The notes: generated by a model from the sequence alone, not told the origin. DNA of 15,920 nt from Methanomassiliicoccus sp. UBA6 (GCA_002508545.1 DAVH01000025.1:41373-57292); one strand, 5' to 3'. Shown: positions 6,640 through 13,218, counted from the stretch's first letter. Made by a program: numbers and translations.

Positions 6640-7560
6640 TCACGGCAGGATGGACGACATCGGCCTGGCCGGGGCGATGACCTTGACCGCCCCGGGGCGC
6701 ACCCGGAGGGTCAGCGGGGTCCGGCCGATGAACTCCCCGTCGGCCTTGATGACCGTCGGGGGCTCGGTCTCCAGGACGACCTCGCGGCGGGCATCGAAAT
6801 ACTTCAGCCCCGGTCCGAGGTAATTGCCGAACACCATGTCCATGCCCGAGCCGATGTAGTCCAGCCGCCCCTTTCCCTGCATGGCCACGACCTCCACCTT
6901 CCCGTCGTCCGGCCGGATCCCCGGGCCGAGGCGGAGGGGCGAGATTCCCAGGATGCCGGCGTTGGCGACGATCAGCTGGTTCACCCACATCTCCGTCTCC
7001 CGGCCGTCGATGCGGCATCGGACCCTCAGGGGGCGCAGGTCGTTCAGCGCCCGGACCATCGCCATGAGATAGGAGGAGCGGCCCAGCAGTTTCTTCTCCG
7101 CCCTGGAGACGTGCCGGTTGACGTCGGCGCCCATGCCCACCGCCACCTGGTAGATGAAGCACCGGTCGCCCGAGGCCATGGCGTCCATCCTCATGATCCG
7201 CGCCCTCTCTCTTATCACCCTGGTCGACGAGGCGATGGACAGCGGCAGACCGAGCTCCCTGGCGACCATGTTAGCGGTGCCGGTGGGGATGATGCCCATT
7301 ACTGCGTCAGTACCTGCCACCGCCTGCGCAACGCCGGAGACAGTGCCGTCGCCGCCGGCAGCTATGATCTCGTTCGCCCCGGCCTCCAGGGCGCTCCTGA
7401 CCGTGGCGCGGAGCCCGTTCTCCTTGCTCAGGAAGCTATAATGGACATCCAGACCGCTCAGCCCGGCCATGATGTCCTCCTTCAGGTAGAGGGCCGAGCC
7501 TATGCCCGAGCAAGGGTTCAGGACAACATGGATGCGGCGGTCGCGGTCTGCGGTCAGCAT
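6640..7560 (-). CDS. Diacylglycerol/lipid kinase family protein (YegS/DAGK-catalytic fold)
   Basis: This encodes 306 residues from the ATG at 7560; another ATG directly before it at 7563 would add one Met. The longer open frame up to 8487 is only the antisense of the divergent transporter. Motifs: NPCSG (15-19), the nucleotide-binding GGDGTVSGV (69-77), and PTGTANMVARELGLP (92-106), all diagnostic of the DAG-kinase catalytic domain. The C-terminal beta-sandwich with M-Q-G-K-G-R and A-D-G-E-F-I-G follows (about 235-285). Such enzymes phosphorylate lipid hydroxyls with ATP; in archaea the substrate could be an isoprenoid glycerol lipid or polyprenol, which the sequence does not decide. A TATA-like box lies about 26 nt upstream, back-to-back with that of the transporter gene. 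Confidence 0.88.
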   Translation of the reverse strand: MLTADRDRRIHVVLNPCSGIGSALYLKEDIMAGLSGLDVHYSFLSKENGLRATVRSALEAGANEIIAAGGDGTVSGVAQAVAGTDAVMGIIPTGTANMVARELGLPLSIASSTRVIRERARIMRMDAMASGDRCFIYQVAVGMGADVNRHVSRAEKKLLGRSSYLMAMVRALNDLRPLRVRCRIDGRETEMWVNQLIVANAGILGISPLRLGPGIRPDDGKVEVVAMQGKGRLDYIGSGMDMVFGNYLGPGLKYFDARREVVLETEPPTVIKADGEFIGRTPLTLRVRPGAVKVIAPARPMSSILP

Positions 7561-7582
7561 CATCCGAGAATGGCAGCGGTCG

Positions 7583-7589
7583 GTATATC
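7583..7589 (-). promoter_or_regulatory. TATA-like box for the lipid-kinase gene
   Basis: The plus-strand sequence gtatatc (gatatac on the coding strand) is centred 26 nt before the ATG at 7560, consistent with a leaderless minus-strand transcript and with 7560 rather than 7563 as the start. Confidence 0.5.
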
Positions 7590-7599
7590 GCCTTGCCGG

Positions 7600-7609
7600 A
7601 AAGATACTA
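7600..7609 (+). promoter_or_regulatory. TATA-like box for the transporter gene
   Basis: The sequence aaagatacta is centred about 28-29 nt before the GTG at 7634. It supports GTG 7634 as the start over the upstream in-frame codons, which overlap the divergent gene. Confidence 0.45.
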
Positions 7610-7633
7610 ATCCGCGAAGCGGATGACGGCGGC

Positions 7634-8560
7634 GTGAGGCTCAGGGACTTCCTCGGGAACAACGCCATGATGATGATCGTGGCCTTTATCATCGCCATGC
7701 TCTTCGGCGGCTTTCCCGAGGCGTACCCGAAGATGAACAAGGACATCGCGATGTTCTCCCTGATGGTCATGATGTCGTTCTCCCTCTGCAGCATGCAGAT
7801 GCGCGGCCTGAAGCTCGGCGCCCACCGGAGGGCGGTGCGCACCGGCTTCCTGATGTCCTTCGTCCTCGCCACCGGCGTGACCATCGCCCTGGCCTTCCTC
7901 TTCACCGGCGATCTGCGGAGCGGCTGGATCCTCGCTGCGGCCGTTCCCTCGGCGGTGTCGGTGATACCGTTCACCCTGATCCTCGGAGGGGACCTCGAGG
8001 GCACCCTGGTGTCCTCGGCGGCGCTGTACGTGATCGCGCTGCTCCTCACCCCCCTGCTGACCCTGGTGTTCATCGGCCAGGCGGTAAGCGTGGAGACGCT
8101 GCTGTGGTACGTGGGCATGCTCATCGCCGTGCCCGTGGCGGTCTCCCGCGGCCTCCGCCGGGTGAAGATCGATCCGTACAACCGGAGCATCGCCATCAAC
8201 ATCTCGTTCGCGGTCCTGGTCATCGCGGTGGCCGGCGCCAACCGCGCGGTCTTCTTCGGCGAGCCGGGGCTGCTGCTGGCGCTCATCGCCGTGGCGGTGG
8301 TCAAGACCTTCGGGGTGGGGGCGGCGGTGGAGCTGTACTCCAGGAAGAAGGGCATCGCTTGGGAGCGGCGCGTTCCCGGGGTACTGTTCGCCACCCACAA
8401 GAACACTGGCATGGCCGCGGCCCTGGCCATCGCCCTCCTGGGCCCAACGGCCGCAGTACCGGCGACGGTGTGCATGACCGTGGACATCGCCTGGCTGATC
8501 TATGTGAGCCGCTTCATGTTCCCCCGCGGAAAGCATCCGGACGCCCCTTCCCCGGGGTAG
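7634..8560 (+). CDS. Bile acid:sodium symporter (BASS)-like membrane protein
   Basis: This encodes 308 residues from a GTG start chosen by its TATA-like box; the next candidate is the ATG at 7670. The protein is almost entirely hydrophobic with about nine to ten membrane helices, starting at IVAFIIAMLFGGFP and ending at the CMTVDIAWLIYVSRFMF helix. The arrangement, the P-x-A-V-S-V-I-P-F stretch near the middle, and the late helix with H-K-N-T-G-M-A-A-A-L-A resemble the bile-acid:sodium symporter/arsenical-resistance fold (an organic anion:Na+ symporter family). The cargo cannot be told from the sequence; small organic acids are typical. It ends in TAG, and the Lon-like gene follows 42 nt later in the same frame with its own TATA-like box. 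Confidence 0.8.
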   Translation: MRLRDFLGNNAMMMIVAFIIAMLFGGFPEAYPKMNKDIAMFSLMVMMSFSLCSMQMRGLKLGAHRRAVRTGFLMSFVLATGVTIALAFLFTGDLRSGWILAAAVPSAVSVIPFTLILGGDLEGTLVSSAALYVIALLLTPLLTLVFIGQAVSVETLLWYVGMLIAVPVAVSRGLRRVKIDPYNRSIAINISFAVLVIAVAGANRAVFFGEPGLLLALIAVAVVKTFGVGAAVELYSRKKGIAWERRVPGVLFATHKNTGMAAALAIALLGPTAAVPATVCMTVDIAWLIYVSRFMFPRGKHPDAPSPG

Positions 8561-8561
8561 T

Positions 8562-8574
8562 CCATTTTATTAAT
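8562..8574 (+). promoter_or_regulatory. TATA-like box for the Lon-like gene
   Basis: The A/T stretch ccattttattaat is centred about 34-35 nt before the ATG at 8603 and would give a leader of about 8 nt. A second A/T patch (tatattcg, 8582-8589) is too close to the ATG for a normal TATA distance. Confidence 0.45.
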
Positions 8575-8602
8575 CCGTGGCTATATTCGAATATGCGAGA
8601 TC

Positions 8603-10972
8603 ATGGTCCAGGAACTTACGCATCAGGAGGCCAGGCGGGTTTGCGACGACATGAAGTTCGACTGCGAGAACACCTCTCAGCTCACCCCCCTGGAGGCCAT
8701 CGTCGGGCAGGATAGAGCGGTAAAAGCGCTACAGTTCGGCCTGAGGATCCAGAGCAAAGGCTTCAACATATTCGTCTCCGGCATCCCTGGCACCGGGCGC
8801 AAGACGGCCATACAGGACTTCGTGAAGGTCCAGGCGGCAGGGATGCCCGTTCCCCAGGACTGGTGCTACGTCAACAACTTCAACGACTCGTCGAAGCCCC
8901 GGGCGATCTCCCTGCCCGCTGGGAGGGGCAACGAGTTCAGGGAGGCCATGGACCGCCTGGTGGCGCAGATCGTCCCCGCCCTGCGGGAGGCGTTCGAGAG
9001 CGCCGATTACGCCAAGAAGCGGGAGGCCACCATGGCCGCCATCAACAAGGAGCGGAACGAGATCGTGGCCAAGATCAACGCCATGGCCCAGGAGGCCGGC
9101 TTCATCGTTCAGCCGTCGCCCATCGGCCTCACTCTCACCCCCGTGACCAAGGACGGCCGGCCGCTCACCGACCAGGAGTTCGCCCAGCTGCCCGCGGCGC
9201 TGCAGCGCGAGATCCAGGCGGAGCGGGAGAAGCTCAACGCCCGCATCGGGGACACCTTCCGGCCGCTGCAGGACATCGTCCGCAGGGTGGACAAGGAGCT
9301 GATGGACCTCAACCGCAAGGTCGCCCACTTCGCGATGGGGCCGTTCATCGGCGGGGTGAGGGAGCAGTTCAAGGACAACGAGGAGGTCATCGAGTACCTC
9401 CAGGAGGTGGAGAAGGACATCGTGGACAACGTCCCGCTGTTCCTCAACCCCCAGCCCGGCGGGCAGAACACCCCGGTGATCGACCCGACCCGCAACTACC
9501 ACGTGAACCTCGTGGTGGACAACAAGGAGACCAAGGGCGCTCCGGTGGAGATCGAGCAGAACCCCAACTACCAGAGGCTGTTCGGCTACACCGAGCGCGA
9601 GGCGAGGTTCGGCACGCTGATCACCGACTACACCATGATCCGGGGCGGGAGCGCCCACCGCGCCAACGGCGGTTTCCTCGTGATACCCGTGGAGAGGATG
9701 TTCCAGGACCCCCTGGTGTGGGACGCTCTCAAGCAGACCATCGCCAACGCCAAGCTGGAGCTGGAGGACCCGGTGGCGCGCATGGGGTACATCATCACCA
9801 AGACCCTGCGCCCGGAGCCCATACCCTTCACCGGCAAGGTGGTGCTGATCGGCAACCCGCGGACGTACAGCATCCTGTACTCCCTGGACCCCGACTTCAA
9901 GAAGCTGTTCAAGGTGAAGGCCGACTTCGACACCTCGATGGACCGCACGCAGGAAAACGTGGAGAAGTACACGAAGTTCGTCTGCGGCCTGGTGCAGAAG
10001 GAGAACCTCCTGCACCTGGACCCGTCTGCGCTGGCGGCGGTGATCGAGGAGTCGTCGCGCATCGCGGAGGACCAGGGCAAGCTGTCCACCGAGTTCGCGG
10101 TGATCGCGGACATGATCCGGGAGGCGTCGTTCTACGCCCAGGAGGAGGGCGCCACGCACGTCACCCGGGACCACATCCGCAAGCAGGTGGAGGAGAAGGA
10201 CTACCGCTCCAACCTCATCCAGAAGAAGACCGAGGAGATGATCGAGAAGGGGACCATCCTCATCGACATCGAGGGCAAGCGTACCGGGCAGCTCAACGGC
10301 CTGGCGGTCCTCGGCGTGGGGGACTTCGTCTTCGGCCGGCCATCGCGCATCACCGCCTCGGTGGGGGCCGGGCGCGAGGGGGTCATCGACATCGAGCGGC
10401 AGGCCCAGATGGGAGGCTCCACCCACACCAAGGGCGTCCTGATCATCAGCGGCTTCCTCCACGACCGTTACGCCACCGACGCGCCGCTGTCCCTCTCCGC
10501 CCGGGTGGTGTTCGAGCAGTCGTACTCCGGGGTGGACGGGGACAGCGCCTCCAGCACCGAGCTGTACGCGCTCCTCTCCGAGCTGTCCGGGGTGCCCATA
10601 AGGCAGAACATCGCGGTGACCGGCTCGGTGAACCAGAAGGGCGAGGTGCAGGCCATCGGCGGGGTGAACCAGAAGATCGAAGGTTACTACGAGACGTGCA
10701 AGGCCGTCGGGCTCACCGGCGAGCAAGGTGTCATGATACCCCGGGCCAACGTCCGCAACCTCATGCTGAAGGAGGAGGTGGTGGAAGCGATCAAGGAAGG
10801 CAAGTTCCACATCTGGCCGGTCCGCACCATCGACGAGGGCATCGAGGTGCTCACCGGAGTGCCCGCGGGCAAGCGCGGCAAGGACGGCAGGTATCCCGAT
10901 GGCACCATCAACGGACTCGTCCAGCAGAAGCTCTTCGACCTGGCCCGGGTGGTCAAGGAGTACCACCCCTAG
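8603..10972 (+). CDS. Lon-like serine protease with degenerate AAA module (LonB/LonC type, AAA_32 + Lon_C)
   Basis: This encodes 789 residues. It has an N-terminal AAA-type module with a long coiled-coil insertion (about 120-260), a helical lid (about 450-540) and a C-terminal Lon protease domain (about 560-775). The Ser-Lys dyad is intact: Ser648 in GDSASSTE and Lys691 in GGVNQKIEG. The spacing of 43 residues equals that of Ser679/Lys722 in E. coli Lon. The P-loop reads GIPGTGRKT (60-68), with Arg where Lys belongs and Lys where Ser/Thr belongs. The Walker B region reads GGFLVIPVERM (356-366) without the Asp-Glu pair. The AAA_32 family is known to include members that lost nucleotide-binding residues, and LonC proteases act without ATP. 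I infer an ATP-independent or weakly ATP-using protease. It is predicted cytosolic, with no membrane anchor of the archaeal LonB kind. Confidence 0.93.
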   Translation: MVQELTHQEARRVCDDMKFDCENTSQLTPLEAIVGQDRAVKALQFGLRIQSKGFNIFVSGIPGTGRKTAIQDFVKVQAAGMPVPQDWCYVNNFNDSSKPRAISLPAGRGNEFREAMDRLVAQIVPALREAFESADYAKKREATMAAINKERNEIVAKINAMAQEAGFIVQPSPIGLTLTPVTKDGRPLTDQEFAQLPAALQREIQAEREKLNARIGDTFRPLQDIVRRVDKELMDLNRKVAHFAMGPFIGGVREQFKDNEEVIEYLQEVEKDIVDNVPLFLNPQPGGQNTPVIDPTRNYHVNLVVDNKETKGAPVEIEQNPNYQRLFGYTEREARFGTLITDYTMIRGGSAHRANGGFLVIPVERMFQDPLVWDALKQTIANAKLELEDPVARMGYIITKTLRPEPIPFTGKVVLIGNPRTYSILYSLDPDFKKLFKVKADFDTSMDRTQENVEKYTKFVCGLVQKENLLHLDPSALAAVIEESSRIAEDQGKLSTEFAVIADMIREASFYAQEEGATHVTRDHIRKQVEEKDYRSNLIQKKTEEMIEKGTILIDIEGKRTGQLNGLAVLGVGDFVFGRPSRITASVGAGREGVIDIERQAQMGGSTHTKGVLIISGFLHDRYATDAPLSLSARVVFEQSYSGVDGDSASSTELYALLSELSGVPIRQNIAVTGSVNQKGEVQAIGGVNQKIEGYYETCKAVGLTGEQGVMIPRANVRNLMLKEEVVEAIKEGKFHIWPVRTIDEGIEVLTGVPAGKRGKDGRYPDGTINGLVQQKLFDLARVVKEYHP

Positions 10973-10987
10973 CCAGGCCACCGGCCA

Positions 10988-10998
10988 ACATTTATATT
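10988..10998 (+). promoter_or_regulatory. TATA box for the cysteine-rich gene pair
   Basis: The sequence acatttatatt is a good archaeal TATA box. Transcription would start near 11020, about 12 nt before the TTG at 11032, so it probably drives both small cysteine-rich genes. Confidence 0.55.
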
Positions 10999-11031
10999 CC
11001 TAGAAATTCATAATGTGGAAGGGATGGGAAT

Positions 11032-11256
11032 TTGTGCCGGTATAGCTATGGGTCCAATCGATGCGCTCACCGGATGGTAGACGCCGGCGTCTGCACCGGG
11101 GAACGCAACTGCCTGGAGCGGGTCGCGCCCTCTTATCACAGCCGCGCCTCCGCTTCAAGGACGGCCATGGAGGTTCCGGAGCATCCCGCCCGCTGGACGG
11201 GGATCGACCTGAGGCTCATAGACCTGGGGTCCCCCCTGACCTCCGGGAGGCAGTAG
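11032..11256 (+). CDS. Small cysteine-rich protein with one Cys4 module (paralogue of the next gene)
   Basis: This encodes 74 residues from a TTG start, the only start in the frame that keeps the first Cys; an ATG at 11074 would lose half the module. The N-terminus carries four Cys with the pattern C2-x8-C11-x9-C21-x-G-x3-C27 (ending CTGERNC). The same pattern occurs twice in the next gene, which is the main reason to believe this frame is translated. After residue 35 there is no Cys and no known motif. Four regularly spaced Cys suggest metal (zinc or iron) binding or disulfides; which one is unknown. The stop is TAG, directly followed by the ATG of the next gene in the same frame. The pair shares the TATA box at 10988. 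I do not recognise the family. Confidence 0.55.
   Translation: MCRYSYGSNRCAHRMVDAGVCTGERNCLERVAPSYHSRASASRTAMEVPEHPARWTGIDLRLIDLGSPLTSGRQ
11245..11250 (+). promoter_or_regulatory. Shine-Dalgarno for the second cysteine-rich gene
   Basis: GGGAGG lies inside the end of the preceding gene, 6 nt before the ATG at 11257. It contrasts with the leaderless-looking starts elsewhere and indicates independent initiation within a two-gene transcript. Confidence 0.6.
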
Positions 11257-11484
11257 ATGAAGTGCTACTACCTGCAGATCGACGGACGATGCGAGGGGCG
11301 GTACAAGGGGTTCGCCTGCATCGGCGACAAGTGCCGGGCGGAGAAGGACCCTCCCTGCGAGCACTACGTCCAGGGCTTCTACTGCTCCAAGTACCGGCGG
11401 TTCGGCTGCGCGGGCATCTCCAACTGCACCGGCAGCGTGGAGGACCACGCGCGGACGAGGCAGCAGGAGAAGGCGCGCGCGTGA
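11257..11484 (+). CDS. Small cysteine-rich protein with two tandem Cys4 modules
   Basis: This encodes 75 residues. Eight Cys form two tandem copies of one pattern: C3-x8-C12-x8-C21-x-G-x2-C26 and C34-x8-C43-x7-C51-x-G-x3-C57. Tyrosines and phenylalanines fill the gaps, and the tail (60-75) is charged. A Shine-Dalgarno (GGGAGG) stands 6 nt before the ATG. The upstream gene carries a third copy of the module and ends with TAG immediately before this ATG, in frame. No signal peptide or membrane segment is seen, so a cytosolic metal-binding protein is more likely than a secreted disulfide protein, but this is inference. The family is not recognised. The stop (TGA at 11482-11484) abuts the stop of the convergent CoaD fusion. 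Confidence 0.75.
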   Translation: MKCYYLQIDGRCEGRYKGFACIGDKCRAEKDPPCEHYVQGFYCSKYRRFGCAGISNCTGSVEDHARTRQQEKARA

Positions 11485-12450
11485 TCACAGATCCGTGTAC
11501 AACTCTTTCCTGATGCGGGGCACCATCGCTGCCGTCACCGCCTGCTCGGCCAGCTCGGTCCGGTCCATCACTCCCTGGGTCAGGTAGCCGATGGCGCCGT
11601 CCTTCCGGCCGTCCCTTTCCTTGCCATAGAGCTCGCGGACCGCCGCCCCTACCGTCATGCCGCCGCGGACTCGCTCGGCGACCGCCGTGGGGTACCGGAA
11701 GCCCATGCCGTGGCCGATGCTGTAGCGGCCCCGGCGGTCGAGGACGGCGCAGTACTGCACGTCGTACAATCCGTCAGGGGTCTCGAACACCCCCGCCTCC
11801 AGACCGATGCCCAGGTCGGCGCCGCCGATGGCCTGGGCGGCGCGGTTCATCGCCCCCCTGCGCGTCTCCTCGCCCCGCGGCTGCTCAGGGACCCTGGAGC
11901 GCACCTCCGTCCCATGGACCTCCAGGCTGTCGTACAGCTCCGACAGCACGTTCCTCACCGCCCTCACCTTCACCGGGTTCAGCGAGCCCACGTTGACCAC
12001 GAGGGGGCGCAGCAGGCGGCCCTCGGCGTCGATCTCGCCGGCGAGGACGCGGTGGGCGGCGATGGGCAGGAAGTCATCGGCGAGCACGTGGGGCACCTCC
12101 ACCAGCCGGACGGGCTCCAGTCCCCTGGCCGCCCTGGCTTTATTGATGTCCTCCGCCGTACTTCTGGTCTCGGGGGAGACGATCAGCGCCCCGAGGTCGG
12201 TCATCGAGTCTAGGTACGCGTCCGGCCGGTCGATGACGACCACCGCCCACTTCCCGGGCTTGGTCCCCAGGTAGCCCTCCAGGGCCGCCCTCCTCTCGTC
12301 GAGGGGGCGCGCATGCCCCCTGCTCCGCGAGGCCATGGCGTCGGAGGTGATGCCCACGAGCACCTCGTCTCCGATCTCGAACGCCCGGTCCAGCAGGGCC
12401 CGGTGGCCCCGGTGGAGAACATTGAACGTACCTCCCAGACCGACCTTCAT
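11485..12450 (-). CDS. coaD: Fusion: phosphopantetheine adenylyltransferase (CoaD-like) + DUF84 / inosine-xanthosine triphosphatase-like domain
   Basis: This encodes 321 residues from ATG 12450, where the family start MKVGLGGTFNVLHRGH lies; upstream in-frame codons overlap the preceding gene. Residues 1-145 are an archaeal phosphopantetheine adenylyltransferase, which makes dephospho-CoA from 4'-phosphopantetheine and ATP. It shows H-x-G-H (HRGH, 13-16), VGITSDAMA and V-S-P-E-T. Residues about 150-321 are a DUF84/YjjX-type domain that in relatives hydrolyses inosine or xanthosine triphosphate: NVGSLNPVK (153-161), GLEAGVFE and the C-terminal GAIGYLTQGVMDR (285-297). The fusion is known from Thermoplasmata. 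The ATP-site motif usually written I-S-S-T/S-x-I-R reads I-A-A-H-R-V-L here (130-136), so adenylyltransferase activity is not certain. It is co-transcribed with the zinc-ribbon gene, 4 nt upstream. Confidence 0.9.
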   Translation of the reverse strand: MKVGLGGTFNVLHRGHRALLDRAFEIGDEVLVGITSDAMASRSRGHARPLDERRAALEGYLGTKPGKWAVVVIDRPDAYLDSMTDLGALIVSPETRSTAEDINKARAARGLEPVRLVEVPHVLADDFLPIAAHRVLAGEIDAEGRLLRPLVVNVGSLNPVKVRAVRNVLSELYDSLEVHGTEVRSRVPEQPRGEETRRGAMNRAAQAIGGADLGIGLEAGVFETPDGLYDVQYCAVLDRRGRYSIGHGMGFRYPTAVAERVRGGMTVGAAVRELYGKERDGRKDGAIGYLTQGVMDRTELAEQAVTAAMVPRIRKELYTDL

Positions 12451-12454
12451 GGCA

Positions 12455-12646
12455 TCATCTGATGAAAAGCAGCGCAAGGATGAGAACTACCATGGTGGCG
12501 CCGTACAGGTACATCAGCTGACGCTTCTTCTTCCTCAGGGTGTCGGACGATACGCTCTCGCACTCCTCGGAGCAGAAGCGCCCTTCCCCTAGGTGCGCCT
12601 TGCCGCACTTCGAGCAGTGGCGGTGCTGGGGGATCTTCTCGCTCAT
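12455..12646 (-). CDS. Small zinc-ribbon protein with C-terminal membrane helix (DUF2116-like)
   Basis: This encodes 63 residues. An N-terminal zinc ribbon, H-C-S-K-C-G-K-A-H...F-C-S-E-E-C (residues about 10-29, two C-x2/3-C knuckles), is followed by a basic linker (RKKKR) and one hydrophobic helix (about 44-62, ending LILALLFIR). It should be a tail-anchored membrane protein with the zinc ribbon in the cytosol. The layout matches the small archaeal zinc-ribbon family DUF2116. Function is unknown. It is the first gene of a two-gene unit with the CoaD fusion, 4 nt apart, so translation is probably coupled. A TATA-like box lies about 26 nt before its ATG. Identification rests on the knuckles and layout. 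Confidence 0.85.
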   Translation of the reverse strand: MSEKIPQHRHCSKCGKAHLGEGRFCSEECESVSSDTLRKKKRQLMYLYGATMVVLILALLFIR

Positions 12647-12665
12647 ACCCGCCCCATCAGCACCG

Positions 12666-12677
12666 CCTGTAAAAAGG
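12666..12677 (-). promoter_or_regulatory. TATA-like box for the zinc-ribbon/CoaD unit
   Basis: The minus-strand sequence cctttttacagg is centred about 26 nt before the ATG at 12646, consistent with a leaderless transcript covering both genes. Confidence 0.5.
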
Positions 12678-12716
12678 TTTGCTAATGAGCTTGCGGCATC
12701 ACGTGATACCGGCGGC

Positions 12717-13184
12717 CTAATATCCCGACTTCTTGCCGGTGACCGACTCCAGCTCGATCTTGATGATCGCCATGTCCCGGATGCCCTCCGGCGAGTACTG
12801 GAACGCCTGGTCGCCGAACATTTGCCTCATGATGACGTCCATGCCCTTCTTCTTCTCGCCCTCGTCCTCGACGAACTTGGCCCGGCCGGTGGCGATGACG
12901 CTCTTGAACCTTATGGTCGATTTGCACGACGTGTCCAACGGTCCCTGGACCAGATCATGCCCGGTGTCGATGGCCACGCACACCCGGTTATTCTCCCTCA
13001 GCACGTCGATCTTGCGCCCGAGCTTGGAGGAATGCATGTAGATGACCCCGTTGGCATAGCCGTAGGTCGTCGGCACCACGTACGGGGTGTCGCCGTCGCA
13101 CATGGCCATGCGGCAGACCTTCTCTCCCTTGAGCAGTTCCTCGATCTCGTTGCGGTCGGTGATCTCCTTTTCCCTTAGCCTCAT
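12717..13184 (-). CDS. Pyridoxamine 5'-phosphate oxidase (PPOX)-family flavin-binding protein
   Basis: This encodes 155 residues. The fold is recognisable from the N-terminal helix (I-E-E-L-L-K-G-E-K-V-C-R-M-A-M), the strand D-T-P-Y-V-V-P-T-T-Y-G-Y (32-43), the strand pair I-Y-M-H-S-S-K-L-G-R-K (48-58) that in relatives holds the FMN phosphate, and the later strand R-F-K-S-V-I-A-T-G-R-A-K-F-V. Length and order fit the NimA-like PPOX group of small flavin- or heme-binding proteins, so a reductase or flavin-binding role is likely; the substrate is unknown. It stands downstream of the srp54 operon in the same direction but has a 59-nt gap with a T run and a TATA-like element, so it is probably a separate unit. 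It ends in TAG, and readthrough would meet a TGA six codons on. Confidence 0.85.
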   Translation of the reverse strand: MRLREKEITDRNEIEELLKGEKVCRMAMCDGDTPYVVPTTYGYANGVIYMHSSKLGRKIDVLRENNRVCVAIDTGHDLVQGPLDTSCKSTIRFKSVIATGRAKFVEDEGEKKKGMDVIMRQMFGDQAFQYSPEGIRDMAIIKIELESVTGKKSGY

Positions 13185-13218
13185 GAATACCCCGAGGTGG
13201 AAAGGGATACGCCAGCTA

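Noticed and set aside
5685..6640. Attachment-site duplication of the tRNA-Ser 3' end
   Set aside because: I looked for a second copy of the T arm and acceptor 3' sequence downstream of the tRNA and saw none in the window.
7564..8487. N-terminal extension of the lipid-kinase frame to 615 codons
   Set aside because: The extension is antisense to the transporter and is Ser/Arg/Thr-rich without motifs. The kinase family starts at 7560 and a TATA-like box precedes it.
8729..10981. Long open frames opposite (750 codons) and alongside (8863-11013) the Lon-like gene
   Set aside because: They are shadows of a GC-rich coding region with low-complexity composition. The Lon frame has all family motifs.
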